Part shown: positions 54,524-63,975 of the stretch, piece by piece
How positions within the stretch are numbered: position 1 is the stretch's first letter
Layout of the letters: every line of letters begins with the position of its first letter
DNA from: an uncultured Lacinutrix sp.
GTDB taxonomy: Bacteria > Bacteroidota > Bacteroidia > Flavobacteriales > Flavobacteriaceae
NCBI RefSeq assembly: GCF_947500605.1
Contig: NZ_CANMSJ010000009.1
Location: forward strand, 106,095 to 170,094
Direction of reading: 5' to 3'
DNA length: 64,000 bases
The notes under the pieces: generated by a model
What the model saw: the letters and a program-made list of their open reading frames with translations, nothing else
Told to the model about the DNA's origin: nothing
The model's database searches: none
Made by a program: the position numbers and the translations under genes

Positions 54524-56960
54524 ATTGCCTTGCTAAATCCTCTAACACTAATCTTATTTCTCCAAAAGTGTACTTATTGTCTATTTGGTGTTTTAAGTCT
54601 GAGAGGTTTTCGAACTTATGCTTTGGGATAATCGCTTTTAATTCTTTATAATGTCTTTCGGAAATTAAGTCTAATATCTTAATCTCTCCAGTGTCTATAA
54701 AACTTGATAAATGTCCGCTAATAGTAGCTACATTTAAATCGCGCTCCATAGCTATTTGTTCTATTGCTTTTCCAGATTTAAATAAATCTAAAGACGTTCT
54801 TTTAGTTTCTCCTACTTTTCGTTTGGGCTTTACTGTTTCAAAAATTTCAGATTTCTTAGCTGTTTCAATATCATTTTCATCGCAATACTCTCGTATTACC
54901 TTTAAAATATCTTTACCGTATTTCTCTACTCTGGTTTTTCCGAAACCACTTACATTTAGTAATTCGGCAGAATTAGTAGGCAGCGTTTCACACATTTCAT
55001 ATAACGATTTTTGTGTAAAAATTTGAAAATGCACTAAATCATGTTCCTTAGCAATTGTATTTCTTAACTCACGAAGTAACTCGAATAACTCAACATTTGT
55101 AGTACCATCGATAATGGTTTTTCTAGGTTTCTTTGGCGCTTCTTTTGCTAAGAAAACAGACTTTGCTCGTAATTCTAAAAAATGTTTCACTTTAAAACCA
55201 TCTGCCAAGCCTTTAAAATAAAGTTGTTTTGTTGCTAGCAACTCTTCAAATAAATCTAAAGCTTTTGCAATATCTTTTTCTACCGTCTTATTATCTGTTG
55301 TAAAACTAAATGTTTTATAAGGTTCAAGAATTTTTGCTTCTACCTCTTTTTTATAATAATTTAAAGCTTTTATAAAACGAGCTTGTATTTCTTTACTTGA
55401 TTCTGGTGTTAGCGTTATTTCAGAAAGCTCATTCAATTGTGCTTTAAAACCATTGGCTACTTTAAGTAAACTAGCAGCACAATCTTTAATTGTAATTAAA
55501 GGTGCTTCAACATTACCTTCTATACTTCCTCTGTTTTTATAATAGATATCTAAAACGCGATTAACAGGATATAAAAATTTATAAAAATTGAAAATCTCTG
55601 ATATTAAATCTAATTGAAAAACGGACTTCGATTTTGCCAAAACAGCATCGTCTGGTTGATTTTCTTCTGCTCTTTTATTAAACGAAATAACATTAATATC
55701 GCTAATTATCTGATTAGAACTAATCTTACTTTTTAACACTAAACCTTCCAAACTTTTACAACGACTTAACGCAACATACGTTTGCCCATGAGCAAAAGCA
55801 CCTTCTGCATCTATAATCGCTTTATCGAAAGTTAAACCTTGACTTTTATGAATTGTAATAGACCAAGCCAAACGTAAAGGCATCTGCGTGTAAGAGCCAA
55901 TCTTGTTTTCTGTAATGGCCTTAGTATCCTTATCTACATCGTAATTTATATTATCCCAAACCTCTGGTTTTGTAATAATATTAAACTCATCGTCCGGACA
56001 TTTTACAACAACTTCGTCCTTATCTAGTAAAATAACTTTACCAATTTTACCATTAAAATAACGTTTCTCTACAGAGCTATCGTTTTTAATAAACATAACC
56101 TGAGAACCAACTTTTAGGTTTAAAACCTCTTTTGTTGGATATGAAAATTCTGGAAACTTGCCTTCTACCGAAGCTTTATAATTAACAGATTTTCCTTTTA
56201 GTTTCTCTAATTCGGACTTATTAGTTTGTTCTGCCTTAAAATTGTGGGTCGTTAACGAAATATAACCTTCCTCTTCTGTAGCTTGAAAATTAGGGTCATA
56301 ACTTTTATTTAATTCATCGGCAGATTCCTGCGATAAAGTATTCGTTCTTATTTCATTTAAAATATCTATAAACTTAGGATTATCCTGTCTGTAAATATGT
56401 TTTAACTCAACAGTAATAGCAAGCGACTCCTTATAAGCAATGCTACTAAAAAAGAAAGCATTATCATAAAAAGGCTTTAATAATTGCCATTCATTATCCT
56501 TAACAACAGGCGATAATTGCTGTAAATCACCAATCATTAATAACTGTACACCTCCAAAAACTTTAGTTCTATCTCTAAATCTTCTTAACGTTTTATCGAT
56601 ACCGTCAAGCAAATCTGCTCGAACCATACTAATTTCATCAATAACCAATAAATCCATAGATTTAATAATATTGATCTTCGTCTTCCCAAATTTTCTATTA
56701 AAACCTCCCGAACCTTTTAAATCTTCGTTAGGTAAAATAGGCCCAAAAGGCATCTGAAAAAACGAATGTATAGTCACACCTTTAGCATTAATAGCCGCAA
56801 CACCAGTTGGTGCCACCACTACCATTCGCTTTAAAGAGTTCATCTTTAGCTTATGTAAAAAAGTAGTTTTTCCAGTTCCCGCTTTTCCTGTTAAAAACAC
56901 ATTTCTATTTGTGTTATTAATAAAATCCCAAGCTAAATCTAATTCCTTATTTGTAGTCAT
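54522..56960 (-). CDS. Pif1/RecD-like helicase with HRDC and C-terminal helix-turn-helix domains
   Basis: 812 aa from ATG 56960 (MTTNKELDLAWDF); an ATG nine codons earlier adds non-conserved residues. SF1 motifs: FLTGKAGTGKTTFLHKL (I), LLVIDEISMVRADLL (II), GVQLLMIGDLQQLSPV (III), SITIHKSQGLTFDKAIID and AHGQTYVALSRCKSLEGL (V/VI). About 645-720 is an HRDC domain (LRNTIAKEHDLVHFQIF ... LLNVSGFGKTRVEKYG). The end holds a helix-turn-helix of the HTH_40 style. Predicted 5'-3' DNA helicase for replication or repair. It neighbours the retron but is separated by a repeat. Confidence 0.9.
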   Translation of the reverse strand: MTTNKELDLAWDFINNTNRNVFLTGKAGTGKTTFLHKLKMNSLKRMVVVAPTGVAAINAKGVTIHSFFQMPFGPILPNEDLKGSGGFNRKFGKTKINIIKSMDLLVIDEISMVRADLLDGIDKTLRRFRDRTKVFGGVQLLMIGDLQQLSPVVKDNEWQLLKPFYDNAFFFSSIAYKESLAITVELKHIYRQDNPKFIDILNEIRTNTLSQESADELNKSYDPNFQATEEEGYISLTTHNFKAEQTNKSELEKLKGKSVNYKASVEGKFPEFSYPTKEVLNLKVGSQVMFIKNDSSVEKRYFNGKIGKVILLDKDEVVVKCPDDEFNIITKPEVWDNINYDVDKDTKAITENKIGSYTQMPLRLAWSITIHKSQGLTFDKAIIDAEGAFAHGQTYVALSRCKSLEGLVLKSKISSNQIISDINVISFNKRAEENQPDDAVLAKSKSVFQLDLISEIFNFYKFLYPVNRVLDIYYKNRGSIEGNVEAPLITIKDCAASLLKVANGFKAQLNELSEITLTPESSKEIQARFIKALNYYKKEVEAKILEPYKTFSFTTDNKTVEKDIAKALDLFEELLATKQLYFKGLADGFKVKHFLELRAKSVFLAKEAPKKPRKTIIDGTTNVELFELLRELRNTIAKEHDLVHFQIFTQKSLYEMCETLPTNSAELLNVSGFGKTRVEKYGKDILKVIREYCDENDIETAKKSEIFETVKPKRKVGETKRTSLDLFKSGKAIEQIAMERDLNVATISGHLSSFIDTGEIKILDLISERHYKELKAIIPKHKFENLSDLKHQIDNKYTFGEIRLVLEDLARQ

Positions 56961-57012
56961 TTTTAGTATTTCAATACAGAATCTCAAGATAAATAAAATG
57001 AATAGTTTTTAT

Positions 57013-57167
57013 GGCGCGTTTTTAAGAAAAATAAAAACCACGCTATCCACTATATCTTTTTTTAGTCTAGACTTCTTTAAGCGTCAATGCTTTCAAGCAA
57101 ACGCTTTATTATATATTTATTTTTTTTGGGAATAATAAAAAAAGGATGCCGTTTCTATCGTTCGCGC
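57013..57167 (+). repeat. Flanking repeat, left copy (with 60-base internal insertion)
   Basis: Begins GGCGCGTTTTTAAG, continues ATAAAAACCACGCTATCCAC and ends GGATGCCGTTTCTATCG-TTCGCGC. The same outer sequence in the same orientation occurs at 63758-63853. The ends (GGCGCG / CGCGC) are weakly inverted. This copy has extra sequence containing the cruciform AAGCGT-caa-TGCTT-tc-AAGCA-a-ACGCTT. Confidence 0.75.
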
Positions 57168-57203
57168 TCCTACTTACTATGGTCAATATTAAAACTAAGA
57201 TCT

Positions 57204-58706
57204 TTACTTCTTAAAAAATGAAGATACCTTTTTAATAAAACCACTAAATAAACCAGAACCTCCTTTTTTAGCATTGGGTGCATATTGTTTTTTATGCGCT
57301 TCCTTATAATTATATTTTACAAGAATAGCATTAACACGTTCTTTGTAAATAGCTCCTTTTACTTCATCAATCTGAAAAATAAAATTAGCATAACCATCTA
57401 TTTGAGCCAAAACATTTCCGCCTTTATTCCAGTACTTACCTTCTATTCCTTCTTTTTCTATTTGATGTAATAAAGCTCTAAATCGCTTTAAAGACGTTTT
57501 ACTAATATTAGCTTTCTCATTAACTACAACACCAGTAACTTCTTGCTTGGCATTGCGTTTCATTACACGTGATTTTTCAGGATGTAACTTAAAATTTTCA
57601 TCTCTAACAATTTTACCAGAATATTTAAGCAGTGCTGTAATTTTAGGTAAGCATTCCTTAGCACCAGAAAATGTAATATCGTCTACATATCTTGTATAAT
57701 CGAAATTATATTTCTTCGCCAAACCAGATAATCTGAAATCTAATTTTCGGCATAAAATATTTGTAATTGCTGGACTGCAAGGCGAACCTTGTGGTAAAAA
57801 ACGCTCTCCACGTTGCGCATAATAATCTTCGCCCAATAAAGAGACATCTAATATTTTAGGTTCGGAACATATTAATGCTAAAATAGTAGCTACTTGATTA
57901 GAGTAGCCTAAAGACATAAACACACCTTTTATTCTATTATAAGTTACCGATGGGAAAAAGTTTTGAAAATCTTGATTCACAACAACCGCTTTACCAATAT
58001 GTGGCACTGCATTGGTTTTTATAGATTTACCTATAACACAACCATGTGCATTATCGTGTACTTTTACATTGTTTAAAATATGCTCTAAAATCCAATGCTG
58101 CGCATTTTTAAGCTTTGGCATTGGTGCCGAAATTAAACGATAACCACCCGACTTTTTAGGCATTTGAAATCGTTTGTAATGACTAATCTTTGAGTTCTTT
58201 CTAGTAAAAGACAGAAACCGAAGTTCTCCAACCGTAATCCCAATAGCTAATGCTAAATCTTGAGCAGTATTTAAAACTGGTAAGTTTTGTGTTTTTAAAC
58301 GTGCAACATCAGATTCGTTTTTATTTAGGTTATTAGAATAACCAGAACCTATGTAAAGAATCTCTTTTTCTTTAGAGGCTTTCCATTGTGCAGCTTTTTC
58401 TAAACGTTCTTTTTCTCGTTTTTCTTTAGTTTCCTTTTGAGATTGTTTAGAAGCAAATTTACGTTCTTGATGCTTTTTAGCTAAAAAAGCTTCAGGATCT
58501 TCAATAATTCGTTTTTCCTTTAAAAGCTTTTGTAATTCTTTAGACAGTTGAGATTCTTCTTTAAAAAATGCGTTTAAACTTTTAAAATCAAGCTCTTCTT
58601 GATTCCAAAAACCCAAACGTTTCATTTCAGAAAGTATGTATTCTTGTTTAGAAGACTCTTTTATTTTATCATAAATTTCCTGTCTTCTTTCTGTAGAATT
58701 TTTCAT
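57204..58706 (-). CDS. Retron reverse transcriptase
   Basis: 500 aa from ATG 58706, 12 bases after the a2 repeat of the ncRNA. Residues 1-170 are an N-terminal extension with a highly charged Lys/Glu helix (about 76-115). The RT domain follows: KKSGGYRLISAP, the retron hallmark NAVPH (232-236) just before VVVNQDFQNFFPSV, PQGSPCSP (305-312), active site RYVDDITFSG (340-343 are YVDD) and the retron VTG (390-392). The tail is basic. It primes reverse transcription of the adjacent msr-msd RNA to give msDNA. There is no maturase or HNH domain, so it is not a group II intron. The open frame extends to 58799 through the msd, which is not a likely start. Confidence 0.93.
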   Translation of the reverse strand: MKNSTERRQEIYDKIKESSKQEYILSEMKRLGFWNQEELDFKSLNAFFKEESQLSKELQKLLKEKRIIEDPEAFLAKKHQERKFASKQSQKETKEKREKERLEKAAQWKASKEKEILYIGSGYSNNLNKNESDVARLKTQNLPVLNTAQDLALAIGITVGELRFLSFTRKNSKISHYKRFQMPKKSGGYRLISAPMPKLKNAQHWILEHILNNVKVHDNAHGCVIGKSIKTNAVPHIGKAVVVNQDFQNFFPSVTYNRIKGVFMSLGYSNQVATILALICSEPKILDVSLLGEDYYAQRGERFLPQGSPCSPAITNILCRKLDFRLSGLAKKYNFDYTRYVDDITFSGAKECLPKITALLKYSGKIVRDENFKLHPEKSRVMKRNAKQEVTGVVVNEKANISKTSLKRFRALLHQIEKEGIEGKYWNKGGNVLAQIDGYANFIFQIDEVKGAIYKERVNAILVKYNYKEAHKKQYAPNAKKGGSGLFSGFIKKVSSFFKK

Positions 58707-58718
58707 ATAATAAAAAAA

Positions 58719-58949
58719 GGTAGCGATAAGATGTATGTTGTATTCCCTTCGTACTATTCTCAAGACTGAATTGAACAACTCCAGTGAAATAGGTACCATA
58801 GTATTATTTCACTTCGCAGAAGTCTAACCGGAAATAGTACTATGGTACCTATTTCACAAGTTAAGTTCGAGTCAGTGATGCGTTCGGTGTCTTTAAGCAA
58901 GATTGGCGATACACCAATCAAATTGCAAGGTTTTTATCTTATCACTACC
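58719..58949 (-). ncRNA. Retron ncRNA (msr-msd)
   Basis: Minus-strand RNA starting 19 bases after the SWIM gene stop. The a1 arm GGTAGTGATAAGAT (58949-58936) pairs with the a2 arm ATCTTATCGCTACC (58732-58719) over 14 bp including one G-U pair. The msr contains the stem-loop GATTGG-TGTATCG-CCAATC (58919-58901). The msd is a long hairpin: arms GTGAAATAGGTACCATAGTA (58857-58838) and TACTATGGTACCTATTTCAC (58803-58784), a C/A mismatch, six more pairs (TATTTC/GAAATA) and an inner ACTTC-TGC-GAAGT. Layout and order (a1-msr-msd-a2-RT) match known retrons. The branching guanosine was not located. Confidence 0.9.
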
Positions 58950-58967
58950 ATGGGTTTAAATATAATA

Positions 58968-60596
58968 TTATTTTTTATCAAAAGTGATTCTTGTTGCTAA
59001 TATATGCTCACAAGGTCCTTTTGTCATTTTATTCTCATAATAGTAACTGCATGTGCAACTACCATCTACAATTTTTAAATCGTTGTCTATTGTTGCAATA
59101 ACTTTGTATTTATTACTTACAATACTTTTTAGCGTTATTTTATCGTTTCTATTTTCAACTTTTAAATCGGACACCGCATTTTGTTCCATTAATTTATAAG
59201 CTTCTTTATCAGTTTCACTAGAAAAACGTAAAGATTCTATATCTATTCCTTCTCTTTTAAGTTCGCGAATACGGTATACTTTATTCTTTAAATCGAAAAT
59301 AACTTTACCTGCTTGAGTAAATGTTTCTAAAGATTTATTTACAACCGATACATCTAAGTTCATAGTTTTTGCAATTTCAGCTTCGCTTGCAAACCAATGT
59401 TTTCGTAATTCTAAATACACGCTTTGCATTGTTGTTGCAGGTACTTGACCTCTTGGAGATAATAAATCTAATTGGCTAGATTGCGTCCAATCATTAGCTG
59501 TCCATCCAGAAAGCCCTAAAGTAAAATACATTTCTGAAGTTAAATGTGCTGTATAAAACGAAGGCATTCCATTACCTAAAAGATGTACTGTAAACCTGTC
59601 TGTTATTGGTAATAAACGTTCTAAAAGTAAAATACGTCGTCTTCCCCAAACTCTAATTTCTTGAGCCGAGTCTCCTTTATATATTGATTGCTTACAAACA
59701 ACTTCTATATTCCAAGGTTCGAAAACAGCAACTATAGGTTCGCCAGGATTTAATATATATTTTATAGAACGTGGTCCTTTTCGTTCTTTGTTTCTTTTTA
59801 ATACTGAAATAAAATTAGCAATATCAATAGCTTCTAACTCAAAAGAAACTTTTTTAGAGGTCATTGCTGTACTTACTTGAAGAAAACCACGAACCCAACT
59901 ATCGGGTAAATCTATTTTTACTTCTCTGTAATTTTCTTCTCCTGTTGTTTTTACATCAAAACCTTTAGGATCAATTTTAAAATCTGTTTCCTTATAGGTT
60001 CTTATTTTCTGAAACTCTTCATATAATTTCTTCGAATAATCAATATTGGTTGTACCGCATTTAAAGTCACTTATATTATTAAAGACATCGTAACCGCAAG
60101 ATAACTTTCCGTAGACGGATTCATCTTTACTAAAACATTCAAAAAACACTTGGTCTGGATGTACTGTAATTACTGGGTCCAAAACCATCCAAGCATCCAT
60201 ATCGCGTTTGTATAAATAATTAAAATAGTTACGTTGTGCTTTATAGTAAGGTTTCATAATAACATCGCGTTCTTTACGAAGTCCTTCTAATTGCGAACGC
60301 ACATTATGAATTTCTGTTTGTAATTTTGATAAATCTGAACTCGCCTCGGCTAACCAAATCTCTTCTTGGCTTTTTAACCAAGCCAAATATTCTGTATTAT
60401 CTTTTGGCTGAAAATTAAAATCGGCAACAACAACATGATGTAATGCAGAAATAGCTTCCCTAAATGGGATTTTTTTATCTAAAGTTCCAACAAAAAATGT
60501 TGGCTCTCTTAAAGTGTCTGGTGCAAAACTGACATCTGTTGCAGACACACCATTGTTTACACTACTCGATCCTCCATATTTATAATTAAACTGCAT
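58968..60596 (-). CDS. SWIM zinc-finger protein of the retron operon (probable winged helix-SWIM effector)
   Basis: 542 aa. The C-terminus carries a SWIM finger C514-T-C516 ... C529-E-H531 (C-x-C-x12-C-x-H). About residues 395-450 (VPATTMQSVYLELRKHWFASEAEIAKTMNLDVSVVNKSLETFTQAGKV) read as a winged helix. The N-terminal part has a Lys/Glu coiled coil (about 80-110) and a large unassigned region. SWIM domains bind DNA or proteins. It starts 4 bases after the WGR protein gene and leads directly into the ncRNA. No catalytic motif is apparent. Confidence 0.85.
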   Translation of the reverse strand: MQFNYKYGGSSSVNNGVSATDVSFAPDTLREPTFFVGTLDKKIPFREAISALHHVVVADFNFQPKDNTEYLAWLKSQEEIWLAEASSDLSKLQTEIHNVRSQLEGLRKERDVIMKPYYKAQRNYFNYLYKRDMDAWMVLDPVITVHPDQVFFECFSKDESVYGKLSCGYDVFNNISDFKCGTTNIDYSKKLYEEFQKIRTYKETDFKIDPKGFDVKTTGEENYREVKIDLPDSWVRGFLQVSTAMTSKKVSFELEAIDIANFISVLKRNKERKGPRSIKYILNPGEPIVAVFEPWNIEVVCKQSIYKGDSAQEIRVWGRRRILLLERLLPITDRFTVHLLGNGMPSFYTAHLTSEMYFTLGLSGWTANDWTQSSQLDLLSPRGQVPATTMQSVYLELRKHWFASEAEIAKTMNLDVSVVNKSLETFTQAGKVIFDLKNKVYRIRELKREGIDIESLRFSSETDKEAYKLMEQNAVSDLKVENRNDKITLKSIVSNKYKVIATIDNDLKIVDGSCTCSYYYENKMTKGPCEHILATRITFDKK

Positions 60597-60600
60597 ACAA

Positions 60601-63600
60601 TTAATTCCGTTTTATTAATAATGGAATTTCTATATCTGGATGTGCTTCGGCAATAGTTAACAGTATGTCTATATTATTACTGGTATCTGTTATTGTATTA
60701 GTACCTAAAACAGCTTCTATTAATCGAGTTGTCATAATTGCAACAGATTTACTTTTTATAGACTCTTGTTCCAAAAATGTATAAATTCTTGTTTTTGCAA
60801 CTCTGTTTTCATTAATATTAAACAAGGTTGTTTTAAAATAGGTTTCTAATTTTAGGATGACTTCTTCATTATCTTTTGCATAATTATCTAAATAATTAGT
60901 TACAAAAAACTGCATTGCTTTTGTAGGATGTTCTTGGAGTTTCAATAATAAAGGCAAACCTTTTTTATCACTAAAATGTTGTGTTATCATTTTACGACCA
61001 AAATACTGAACTTCCATTTTTGTATGATCGCATGCATAAAGTAGCATGTTAATTGTCCAGTTTTCCGATTTTATGTGTTCTTTAAAATAAGTACAAGCCC
61101 AAGTAATTATGTCTTCCCAATCGGAATTAAAAATTAGCAATGCAGCTTCTAATTCGTAATTAATTTTAGGTACATGATTTTTAAAATAATCCTTTACAAT
61201 AGTTCTAATTGTAAAAATGTCACTATTTGCTAATTGTACAATGGAGTTTACAGATAGCGTTTCTATATCAACATGCTCATTAAATAAAGGCTCTCCCAAC
61301 TTCTGGGCATAATCGTAATTAGATAATAGCAATCCAAATATATTCTCTTGAGGTATACTACTTAAATACTGTTTGTAATTAGTTGTTAAAAGAGTGTAAC
61401 AGTTTTTATGTAATCCTTCATAACTTTCAGCAGTTTCAACCGCTCGAATTAAAGATTTAAAAAGATTGTTTTTAAATTTTTCATCTAACCTAATTAGTTT
61501 TTCAACTGTCGGTTGAATAGCCTCTCTAACTTCATCATATTCTGAAAAACAAAAAGAACTTATTCTATAATGGTTTTCTAAAAGAAATTCATCTGGGAAA
61601 TGAGATAATAATTCGATTCCTACTTGTCGTAATTGTGGACTTTCCGAATTTATATAACCATCAACAGTATCTTTAAACAATTGATAAGTTGGTAAAACAT
61701 TTTGCTTAGCTAAATTTGCAGCGTATAATTTATTTATATCTATGTTTGAGTTTGCTAATACTTTTATCTTTTCTTCAGAAACAGAGCTTAGTAATTTCCC
61801 AAAGTTGGTGTTTCCTATTAAGTTATTTACTTCAATAAGATATTCTAATGTAAATATTGAAGGCGAATTAAATAAACTATTTAAGTTTTCTATATTTAAA
61901 GGTTCATTGTATTTAATAGATTTATCAAATACTTCCTTTAAATAATCTACAACATTTTCTTTACCTATTAGTAATAGTCGTTCTATAAAACTAGTTTCAA
62001 CAAAAAAATCAGACTCATATTTTTTCAACCAATTAAACCCTAAAGTATTTGCTCTGTCATTATTGGCTTTAATTAATCCTATTAATAAAGAACTTTCTGG
62101 TTTAATTAATCGAAATTTTTGTTCTACAATATCTAAAATGACATCTAATACTCTTGGATGATAATGAGATACTAACTGCTCTAATAACTCATCATCAATA
62201 TTTTCTAAAAAATGACTATTGTCTTTAATAATTCTTAAAGCAAATTCAACAGCTATTTCACTATTAGCATTTGCTAATATATAAACAACTTCATCCGGTT
62301 TAGAATCCCATAGCTTAGTAAGAGCTTCTTCTCTTGGTAAATTATTTGTATCACTTTCTAAATAAAACCATTTATTACTCTGGTGTTGTAATCGAGTAGA
62401 ACTTCCGTAAACAATATACATCAATGCTAAAAACTCATGATATTTTGGAAAAACGCGTTTCTCTGTATTATATTTCCTCGTTTCATTATTGTAACTATAA
62501 TGATACTGAACATCTTCTTTAGCATTATCTAATGCATCATCAAGTGACACTAAAAGAGATTTAGCATACTCAACATATAACGTTTTATTAGTTTTACTTA
62601 TATCGTATATAAACTGATAAGTAGTCTTATTAAAATAATGCTTTGTCTTTTTAGAAAACGCAATAGAAGGATTTGTTTTTTGTTTCTCTGTATCTGCATT
62701 AGTCCATTCATTATTTACATACAAATAATTAGAAGTATAACCTGGTTTACTAATAGCTATTCTTTTAGATGTTAACGCAAAAAAAATAACATCGTTTAAA
62801 ATATGTGAAGCCCTATAAATATATCTTATAGATTTAAAAAAGTTCACCTTTAAAGGAGCTTTATCTATAAAAGTATATAATTTTTTTTTAAATGAAATAT
62901 CATTAATAGAAAACAAATAACAGTAATATAATACCGATCCATCAATATCCTTATCTTTTAAAAAGTAAACTGCTAATGCATTAAAAAAAGCATCGGTGTT
63001 TCCAATATGAACTTTAAGTTCTTCTGGCAAATTAACTAAAGCTTGATCTCTAACTTTAGATTTAGAACTCTCATCACCCAGTTTTAAAATATAAGAAGCA
63101 CTAACACGACCAACTTTATCAATAAAACCTTTAGATTCAAATACATCAAAAATCTTATTTACGCTAGAAACATCGTTGAATTTGGATAATGAGTAAATAG
63201 AAGCATATTGTTCAAAAGTATCTTTAGAATCAATAAAGTGGTTTATATATGGTATAGCTTTAACTATATTAAAAAAAGAAGCTCTAATTATAATTCTAGA
63301 AACCTTCCAATCTCTAACATATACTCCTATAACAGCATCCTTTAAATATTTTATTATGGTATCCTCTCTTCCTAAATTTAATTCAATATTAATCTCAGGA
63401 GTTTCGTTAGCAATCAAAGATAATTCCTCACTATAACCTTTCTTCTCTTTAGAAGAAACCAAACTATTAAATATTAAAAGTGCTTCATCATAAGCTATTG
63501 GGAATATCGTTTTAGTACCTTCTCTCAAACTAGCGCCTCTTCTACCGTATCTAAAATTGACTATAAATAAATCTGAACCCGATTCACAAAGGTCCACTTC

Positions 63601-63660
63601 ATAAACTTTATCCGATTTACCTTCTGAAAAGTATAATGTTTTTTGCTTAATTATTTTCAA
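60601..63660 (-). CDS. WGR domain protein with HEAT/ARM-like repeats, retron operon
   Basis: 1019 aa. The N-terminal 75 residues form a WGR domain (YFSEGKSDKVYEVDL, then VNFRYGRRGASLREGTKT, where Trp is replaced by Tyr). WGR domains recognise DNA ends in PARP-like proteins and occur in other bacterial defence proteins. The rest is all-helical with repeated hydrophobic patterns (for example LLSHFPDEFLLENHYRIS and YFGRKMITQHFSDKKGLPLLLKL) consistent with HEAT/ARM repeats. No nuclease, ATPase or other catalytic motif was seen. It is the first gene of the retron operon. Confidence 0.85.
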   Translation of the reverse strand: MKIIKQKTLYFSEGKSDKVYEVDLCESGSDLFIVNFRYGRRGASLREGTKTIFPIAYDEALLIFNSLVSSKEKKGYSEELSLIANETPEINIELNLGREDTIIKYLKDAVIGVYVRDWKVSRIIIRASFFNIVKAIPYINHFIDSKDTFEQYASIYSLSKFNDVSSVNKIFDVFESKGFIDKVGRVSASYILKLGDESSKSKVRDQALVNLPEELKVHIGNTDAFFNALAVYFLKDKDIDGSVLYYCYLFSINDISFKKKLYTFIDKAPLKVNFFKSIRYIYRASHILNDVIFFALTSKRIAISKPGYTSNYLYVNNEWTNADTEKQKTNPSIAFSKKTKHYFNKTTYQFIYDISKTNKTLYVEYAKSLLVSLDDALDNAKEDVQYHYSYNNETRKYNTEKRVFPKYHEFLALMYIVYGSSTRLQHQSNKWFYLESDTNNLPREEALTKLWDSKPDEVVYILANANSEIAVEFALRIIKDNSHFLENIDDELLEQLVSHYHPRVLDVILDIVEQKFRLIKPESSLLIGLIKANNDRANTLGFNWLKKYESDFFVETSFIERLLLIGKENVVDYLKEVFDKSIKYNEPLNIENLNSLFNSPSIFTLEYLIEVNNLIGNTNFGKLLSSVSEEKIKVLANSNIDINKLYAANLAKQNVLPTYQLFKDTVDGYINSESPQLRQVGIELLSHFPDEFLLENHYRISSFCFSEYDEVREAIQPTVEKLIRLDEKFKNNLFKSLIRAVETAESYEGLHKNCYTLLTTNYKQYLSSIPQENIFGLLLSNYDYAQKLGEPLFNEHVDIETLSVNSIVQLANSDIFTIRTIVKDYFKNHVPKINYELEAALLIFNSDWEDIITWACTYFKEHIKSENWTINMLLYACDHTKMEVQYFGRKMITQHFSDKKGLPLLLKLQEHPTKAMQFFVTNYLDNYAKDNEEVILKLETYFKTTLFNINENRVAKTRIYTFLEQESIKSKSVAIMTTRLIEAVLGTNTITDTSNNIDILLTIAEAHPDIEIPLLIKRN

Positions 63661-63757
63661 CTATAAAGATTTTATAAGTAAATATAAACAAAAACTAAAG
63701 TGTAATTAAATAATAACCAGAATTTAAATACCCATAAAACTTCATGTAATTATTAAT

Positions 63758-63853
63758 GGCGCGTTTTTATAAAAATAAAAACCATGCTATCCACTATATC
63801 TTTTTTTTGCATAAGTGCAACAAAAAAAAGGATGCCGCTGCTATCACTCGCGC
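63758..63853 (+). repeat. Flanking repeat, right copy
   Basis: GGCGCGTTTTTATA, ATAAAAACCATGCTATCCAC and GGATGCCGCTGCTATCACTCGCGC match the copy at 57013-57167 in direct orientation. It lies 97 bases before the first retron gene. The rest of 63661-63931 shows no gene; a weak promoter for the operon must be in 63661-63757 but no good consensus was found. Confidence 0.75.
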
Positions 63854-63931
63854 AAGGCATACCAGCTTAAGTCTGTACTCTTATACATTATTTTTTTATA
63901 TGGTTCAAACTTTGTTCAAAAAGGTTTAAAC

Positions 63932-63965
63932 AAAAAAAATCCTCAACAAATAAATGTTGAGGATT
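63932..63965 (-). terminator. rRNA operon terminator
   Basis: AATCCTCAAC / GTTGAGGATT stem with an 8-base loop and minus-strand run of T, 10 bases beyond the 5S 3' end. Confidence 0.9.
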
Positions 63966-63975
63966 CTCTAAAAAA

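Noticed and set aside
54522..56960. Helicase as a fifth component of the retron system
   Set aside because: A Pif1/HRDC helicase looks like a core gene and is separated from the RT gene by a repeat of about 155 bases and lacks shared spacing; no evidence of co-transcription.
57204..58706. Group II intron or diversity-generating retroelement RT
   Set aside because: No maturase or HNH domain and no template/variable repeat were seen, while the NAVPH and VTG retron motifs and an msr-msd RNA are present.
58707..58799. N-terminal extension of the RT frame beginning MVPISLELF
   Set aside because: The extra 31 codons are encoded by the msd arm and msd 3' flank; the ATG at 58706, right after a2, gives the usual retron arrangement.
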